A program made the translations under genes and the position numbers. Positions 58,114 to 64,000 of a stretch of DNA of 64,000 nt are shown here, piece after piece. The stretch's first letter is position 1; each line of letters starts with the position of its first letter. Below the pieces are notes generated by a model that worked only from the letters and a program-made list of their open reading frames with translations, did no database searches and was not told the origin of the DNA. Source of the stretch: Cryptomeria japonica (taxonomy: Eukaryota; Streptophyta; Pinopsida; Cupressales; Cupressaceae); NCBI RefSeq assembly GCF_030272615.1, contig NC_081412.1:97403796-97467795 (forward strand), written 5' to 3'.

Positions 58114-58231
58114 CATGAAATGGACTGCCACAACCCAAAGAATGTGGTTTTCCAAGTGGAGGAACATGGAGGTGTGAATATCGAAGTTGAAGATAATGAT
58201 CCTATTGAAGAAGGTGATCATGCACCAAAAA
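58114..58231 (+). repeat. Duplicated CACTA-B exon segment, left copy
   Basis: About 118 bp (ACATGAAATGGACT to GAAGGTGATCATG) that recurs at 61,850-61,967 on the other side of the E3 copy. A clean retrotransposon insertion would duplicate only 5 bp. Confidence 0.85.
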
Positions 58232-58239
58232 AGATAATG

Positions 58240-60689
58240 ATCCATTTTGGGAATCTACTAGTATTCTTAATTATATACTTTACCAAAGAGATACCCGACA
58301 TAGGTCACAAAGATTTTGGTTATGACATCCCAGTAGGAAAATAGATACAGGAAGCTTTCACCGGTATGGGCACTGATTGTGATAAGATCATAACAGATTA
58401 ATTCAAAACATTTCAAACTAGAGAAAAAGAGAGATTACCATAGAGTATAGTTGATAAATATGACAAGAAAATCCATTTTGTTATTATAAGAGATGAGACT
58501 TGGATGGAAGCAATAAGCCCTATAACTATTTGGGTTACTGAGATGGGCTATGAGGTAGACCTACCTATTCTGGAAACATATGCAAAAGCTCTACTTGATG
58601 CACCTAGGGAGCCATCTGAAGGAATATTTGGTAATGCAGAAAGAAAGGAAGAAAAGAGACAATTTTATCAGAGAAGCCTCTAAGAAGGCTAGTGAAATTA
58701 AGGAAAATGTCATGAATATCAGTGGTATATCAGCTAGTGAGCTTAAAGGACTACAGCCAGAAGCACATGTTTCACCGGTTGTGACATCTTCTAATACTGG
58801 CAGTGGAAAGGCTGTTGAGTTTAAGAGAGTGGAAAGGAAAAGGAAAACCCCACCGATACATTCTCCTCCTAAGAAAATTGGGACACTAAGGAAGAAGAAA
58901 CAAGAAGCTAGGGAACCGCAGAAGAAGCTTACACCAAAGAAGAAACAGACACCGGTTACCCCTACACTGGATGATCTACTGAATGAAATAACTCAAGAAG
59001 GAAATCTGGTAAATGTAAATAAATGGTATCATTCTTTTAATGATTCTGACAAAGCAACCATTGAAGAAAGCATAATTTTACATTTGGATATTTACAAGAA
59101 AGTTCTCATAAAAGTAATTGATAATTTACCTAATGATTTATACATGAGATTGGAAGCTAAATGACTATCTGTGATGGAACTGGATAAGAAATTGAAGGTT
59201 GAAGCACTTTTGGTTGTACATCTGGTAAACTCTAAGGAAGAGATAGATGATCTTATATCTGAAGCTAACCGGTCAGTATTTGTTAGTGGACACCGGCAAG
59301 TAAGCCTAATGGCTAGAAGGGTTAAGGAAATTGCAGATGAGATTGCAGACAGCTGGGACATAGTTTTTGTTGAGAAGAAAAAGAAAGAGGAAAGAAACAG
59401 ACCGAAAATGAACAAGACATTCAAGGTATATTAGAAAGACAAGGGGAAAGGTAAAATTGGTGGTGTTCCTACTATAAAGATTATAGTTAATATTCCACCG
59501 CCACCTCAGGATACTCCTCTGGTACACTTAGCTAATCCACCAGATATGGCTATTGAAGGTATAACTCATGATGATACTAACCCAGAGTCTGAGATACTTT
59601 TCACAATGAATGTAGATACACAAGATATAAACATTATTGTAGATAAGGAATAGACAATTGATAGTGAAAATGTAAAGGTCTCTAAGAAACTGGCACACAC
59701 TGTAGACTCTCAGGAGACTGAGAAACTGACACAAACTATTGACTCTCAAAACACTTAGATACCAACTCAAGTAGAGCAATTGGTAACTGAGAAACCTATA
59801 GAGGATAAGACAACTAATACAAAACAACATGAATCAGAGAAACCGATAGTTGAAGAGGTACTTTTACAGACTGAGAAACCATCAAAGGAAGAGGTACAGA
59901 CACAAACAAATCCACTAGAAGAAAATGTAAGTAAAGAGAAACAAATTTTTGACAATAAGGAACAAATAATAAAGGTAATTGGAGAATCTAGCACATTAGT
60001 AGGATAATTTAGACCGATTAACATCACAGATGTTCTTTTGGAATCTATCAAGAGGATAATAGATTGCAATGCCTTAGCATTTAAGGATATTAATAACACA
60101 TTACCTATCTTAAAGATTATTGCACCTAACTGTAAGATAGATCATATTAATGATTCTTTAGGTAAATTGGACACATTGTCTAAATTTATTTTTGAAAATG
60201 TTCTAACTCTGGAAAAGGTGAATGAGAATACCATTAAGGGGAGAGTTGACAAAGAGAAAAATACATTCTTTGAGAACACTATAAAGAAATGTACTGATCA
60301 CTTGGAGACACTTTTACCGGTACTTAATTCTACAATTTTGGAGTATAAGGAGATATATAGAGAAGCATGTAAACCTCACTACTTGACAAATGACATTGAT
60401 GAGAAGATTAAAAAAGACACAAAAAGAGATTGATGACATAGCGGACAACATGATAGGTTCATCTGAACTTATCTCAGTTTTTGAGAAGGAAATGGCAGTT
60501 TTTGAGGAGAAGTTGAAGAAAATTGAGAAAGAGAAGGCAATGATAAGGCTGAAGGCCTGAGAACTAAAGAATAAACTTAGTCCAAGGTTAGATAGTCTCA
60601 TTACTCAATGGGTTGAATTATCTAAGGCAACAGTTCAAGGAGAACGTTCACCGAAGTAGCTAATGCACTATCTCATTGGTATGATGTAG
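58240..60689 (+). pseudogene. E3 copy 2, second ORF (coiled-coil protein)
   Basis: Co-linear with the E3 protein at 24,156-27,388: FGNLLVFLIIYFTKEIPDIG, TEMGYEVDLPILETYAKALL, NVMNISGISASELKGLQPEA, LHLDIYKKVLIKVIDNLPN, NSKEEIDDLISEANRSVF, IDCNALAFKDINNTLPI, LDTLSKFIFENVLTLEKVNE. Several stops and frameshifts (near 58,340, 58,640, 59,160, 59,432, 60,004, 60,420). Identity is high in the N-terminal and C-terminal parts and lower in the Glu/Thr/Pro-rich middle, where repeat number differs. Two independent copies confirm that the ORF belongs to the element. Confidence 0.85.
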
Positions 60690-60993
60690 CAGACTGAGGC
60701 AACTCTAACTAACAACAACAAGTTTATGCAGAGTTTGAACATAGTCTTGATGGACATTTTTCAGATTGTAACCAACCGGCTATAGGTGATGAGGTAGTAT
60801 TTTTGTACTCTTTGATTATTTACAACATCCTTTGTCATTGATGTCAAAGGGGGAGTAGTAGTATAGAGAAAAATAAGTAGTATGGAGAAAGTAAATGTAC
60901 AGAGGAGATCACTTGCTTAGGGGAAGCACATCTTTTTGGATTTTGGTTTTGGGATAACAGTTTTGATTTTTCTCATGAGTGTTGCCATCAATG

Positions 60994-61008
60994 CCAAAGG
61001 GGGAGATT
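60994..61008 (+). promoter_or_regulatory. Polypurine tract of E3 copy 2
   Basis: CCAAAGGGGGAGAT directly precedes TGTTGGCATTC. Identical in position and sequence to the tract of E3. Confidence 0.85.
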
Positions 61009-61849
61009 GTTGGCATTCTACACTCTAATAAGAATAGTTGATGTTGTCATTGATGTAAACCAGCTCGCAACCAACTGGCAACCAACTAGCAACCAACCGA
61101 CAACAGGTTTCTACACATGCACTGGCATTACAAATATCATACACTGGCAGGCACCGGCATCGACAAGCACTTTCACCGGCATCCAGTTTACACCAAACAT
61201 GAAGTATACCGACACTCAGGCTGACATGGGATACATTTTTTATTTATGTGAATTTTTTTGTAAATGTAATTAACTATTTGTAAGCCGACTTGGTATATTG
61301 TATAGACTCATATATGTATGAGATCTCATAGGTCATTTTGTGAGAGGTAGTAATGGAAGAATGTAATTATTGTATGAGGTGATATAGTGGATAGTGAAGG
61401 TTTTGGTTAAGGTATCTAACTGAGCTTAAACTGGTACTGAACCAACATTAGAGATCCTATTTTGAGCAGTACATTGTATTGGATTTAATTATCCATATTG
61501 TAGTCAGTGAGACTATTTTGAGCAGTGTGCTCCAAGCAGTTGGCCTTCCTACATGTGCAAACCCTTATTGTAAGTAGTATTTATTCATTGGCCAGTGAGT
61601 AAATATTGTGGGTCACAAATCCCACTGAGGTTTTCCCACACTAGGTTTCCTCATTAAAATATCTTGTGTTATGGTGTGTTCCTATGTTGTCTCTGTTATT
61701 TGTGTTTACTGCATTAATTCTTGTTTACCGGTACACTGTTTTGGGTTGCAAAGTTATAAATAAATTTAAATATTCATTCCACCAGTTAGACATTGATTCA
61801 CCCCCCCCCCCCCCCCTCAGTGTCTTTGGGACTGTCATTGAATCTAACA
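61009..61849 (+). repeat. 3' LTR of E3 copy 2
   Basis: From TGTTGGCATT to ATCTAACA; about 840 bp, the reverse complement of the E3 LTRs. A run of 16 C lies near 61,801-61,816 where the E3 LTRs have 5-7 (CCCCCC), evidence of slippage. Confidence 0.9.
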
Positions 61850-64000
61850 CATGAAATGGACTTCCACAACCCAAAGAATGTGGTTTTCCATGTGAAGGAA
61901 CATAGAGGTGTGAATATCGAAGTTGAAGATAATGATCCTATGGAAGAAGGTGATCATGTGTTAGAAAACATAATTGAAGATGATGGTACAAATACATTGA
62001 TCCAGTACACATTTAGTACTAGCGCAATTGATCATGATGATCAAGATGAATTTGATGTTGTTCATGATGTACCTCTACTTGAGAAGGCATATGAGCCCGT
62101 TTACGAAGGCTCCCAAACAACTCTTCTCTCTGTTGTATTATTGTTGGTGAACTTGAGGGTTATGAATGGTTTATCCAACATAACAATCTCATTTATGTTA
62201 AGGTATGTCATATATGTCATCTATTTTTGTTGTTATTTCATTATAGTTAATAAAGGGTGAAACATGCACCATTAAGATTCTTTATATTAATAAATTATAT
62301 TTTTGGTTGTAGTTTGATAGGTGAGTTTTTGTTACCGCCATCCAATATTCTACCTCGCTCATACTGAGAATTATCTGCCATTATGAAAGATATTGGAATG
62401 GAGTATCAAGCAATAGATGCATGTCCTAATGATCATATTATATATCATAAACAACATAAATTTGCAATAGAATTCCCTGAATGTCATATGAGTAGATATT
62501 GAACAGATCAACTAAAAAAAAGGTGCCTTGCAAGGTTGTTCATTATATTCCCATTATTCCACGTTTGCAACGATTATTTAGGTGCGAAAGCTTGGCACAA
62601 TTTATGCATTATCATGCACGCAATATAAGTCAAGATGACATTATTCGAATGCCTATGGATGGTTGTGCATTTATGGACATAGATGAAAAGTGGCCACACT
62701 TTAAAGAAGAACCTCAAAATCTCAAGCTTTCATTGACAACAGACGATGTCAATCCATTTGGAGAGCTGAGATCTACTTACTCAGTGCGGCTTGTTTTTGT
62801 TATCAACAATAAAATTCCTCCATGGATGTCAGTAAAGAGGGAGCACATAATGTTGGTAGTGATTATTCCAGGTATTTTTTCATTTAATAGTAATCCACAT
62901 TAAATTATAAATATTACAGCAAAATGGTCATAATAATTATGTAATGTTTTTGTTCATTCAACTAGGTAAGTACCAAGTTAAAGATATGAATGTATATATT
63001 TAGCCTCTTATCGACACATTTCTGGAGTTATGGAATGGTGTCACTATGTATGACATCTCTAGACCAATAGGACAAAGACAATTTCAATTCCATGCAATGC
63101 TTGTATGGACAATCCATGATGCCCCAGGGCTAACACATTTTTTGTGGTATGTTATAGTGATCAACTTGTGCATAATTATAAATATAAAAAAATATCATAT
63201 TTAATCCAATTATACATGATCTTGTAGGTCTTCAAACAAAGGGAAAATTTGCATGTCCAGTTTGTGGTCCAAAGATGAAATCTCATTATTCAAAAAGTTT
63301 AGGAAAACAGGTGTTTGATGAGTATAGGTACTTCCTCCACAAAAAAACATAAGTATCAAAATATTGAAAAACATATTTTCAATGGGAAAGAAGAGACTAT
63401 ATCATGCCACGAAGAATGACACCTCACCTCTAGAAGTTGGAATAAAATAGAATTAATTGTCAAGGTAATGTCATTCCATCTAATGGTCTATGTTTGAAAT
63501 ATATATTTTTATATTGTGTTTTGTTTACTGATGATGTAATTGATGATGATCATCATTGTTAACTTTTTAAACATATTATATGCCTCGTGAAGGTCGTCAA
63601 GGCATTAATGACCACCTTCCAAAGGGACTAAAGTGTTATCCCAAAAAATTTAGTAGGTTTCCCTACTATGAGAAGCTACAAATTGTGCATTTATTTGATA
63701 CTATGCATATTGGAAAAATATAACAGAGACATTATGGAAAATATTGGATGGAAGGCGTGACAAAGAAAAAATTGTCAAAATTGGTAGTGACATTCAAGAA
63801 TCCAATCATACAATGAAAAATGTCATTCAATCAAATAGAGATGGAGACCAGATTAATATAAGTGCCCTTCCTTGGTTATTAATGGAGCAACAAAGCAATG
63901 CTATAAAAGAAGTCATACAAAAAATTTGATTTCCCATAGGATTTGCTGCAAACATAAACAATCTCATAACAAAAAAAAGTGAATTTGGGCCAGAGATGAA
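61850..64000 (+). pseudogene. CACTA-B transposase, exon 2 onward (Transposase_21), continues past the right edge
   Basis: Exon 2 resumes with HEMDFHNPKNVVF and continues to YEPVYEGSQTTLLSVVLLL and NGLSNITISFML, ending at TTAAG|GTATGT (62,202). Exon 3 (62,313-62,871) reads GEFLLPPSNILPRSY, CPNDHIIYHKQH, IPRLQRLFRCESLAQFMHYH, RMPMDGCAFMDID, DDVNPFGELRSTYS and IPPWMSVKREHIMLVVIIPG. Exon 4 (62,966-63,146) has PLIDTFLELWNGVTMYD and HAMLVWTIHDAPG. Later exons have KFACPVCGPKMKSH, LFDTMHIGK and FPIGFAANINNLI. This is the Transposase_21 (tnp2) catalytic domain. Frameshifts near 63,255, 63,340 and 63,718 and stops near 62,367, 62,501 and 63,003 inactivate it. Confidence 0.87.

Larger units (their letters stand above)
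57644..58231 (+). pseudogene. CACTA-B transposase, exon 1 and first copy of exon 2 start
   Basis: Exon 1 (57,644-57,847, MSDNISKEQNKE...) holds the N-terminal transposase-associated zinc motif, CYCPCKNCKG...KHCRKHGH, with one in-frame stop (TGA near 57,710), and ends at CCATTA|GTAAGT. After an intron that contains a SINE, exon 2 begins at 58,096 after TTATATAG (VECPRAHEMDCHNPKN, GVNIEVEDNDPIEEGDH). From about 58,232 the sequence changes into the internal ORF of the E3 copy. The same exon sequence starts again at 61,850. Confidence 0.8.
58232..61849 (+). mobile_element. E3 copy 2: 5'-truncated, + strand
   Basis: Begins inside the second ORF of E3 and ends with a complete LTR. The 5' LTR, gag and first ~240 codons of the second ORF are absent. 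The left junction lies at a short match between the exon (AAGGTGATCATG) and the E3 ORF (AAGGTGATAAG), pointing to repair or template switching at microhomology. Confidence 0.85.

Noticed and set aside
21908-64000. CACTA-A and CACTA-B as two halves of one transposon
   Set aside because: Both are on + but the C-terminal half comes first, so simple insertion of other elements cannot have produced this order.

Overview
The window looks like plant nuclear DNA made almost entirely of nested, decayed transposable elements. The evidence is long Ty3-type polyproteins with a second, archaeal-type RNase H (the Tat lineage), CACTA transposases with DUF4218 and DUF4216 regions, plant mobile domain (PMD) proteins, and a fragment of plant SPT6. 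No intact host gene, rRNA gene, functional tRNA gene or CRISPR array was found. A repeat-rich seed plant is certain enough; a gymnosperm is only a guess from the AT-rich sequence, the large old nested elements and the absence of genes.

Layout. (1) E0, a degenerate Ty3/Tat element on + (1-188 and 12,890-21,907), keeps part of its pol, an antisense PMD gene and its 3' LTR (20,913-21,907). (2) E1, a complete Ty3/Tat element on + (189-12,889; 1.65-kb LTRs; TSD ATATC), sits inside the RT region of E0. (3) After the LTR of E0 comes the C-terminal half of a CACTA transposase, CACTA-A (21,908-23,040 and 29,728-30,237). It is split by E3 (23,041-29,727, minus), a pol-less LTR element with a zinc-knuckle gag-like ORF and a large coiled-coil ORF. 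(4) E2, a 17.7-kb Ty3/Tat element on minus (31,285-48,963; TSD AAACT), lies in repeat-like DNA downstream. (5) 49-57 kb holds two broken members of an unrecognised gene family (called F here), two 450-480-bp direct repeats, an SPT6 fragment and a gag/PR remnant. (6) The right end is the N-terminal half of a second CACTA transposase, CACTA-B (57,644-64,000+). It carries a tRNA-type SINE in its first intron and a 5'-truncated second copy of E3 (58,232-61,849) in its second exon.

The strongest theme is that all three Tat elements carry, between integrase and 3' LTR, a spliced gene on the strand opposite to pol that encodes a PMD protein. The three proteins align through the same core (ALxER...TFxLPxxExTxTxEDV) but are strongly diverged. 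E1 and E2 share a short first exon followed by a phase-0 intron of about 370 bp, and a D/E-rich tail. Antisense PMD genes are known from Tat elements; finding three divergent examples side by side, with introns that carry repeats resembling each element's own LTR or leader, is the most informative observation here.

Every coding region is damaged. In E1 and E2 nearly every premature stop can be explained by a single C-to-T or G-to-A change, as expected of long cytosine methylation, while the reading frame of the E1 polyprotein is otherwise unbroken over 1,849 codons.
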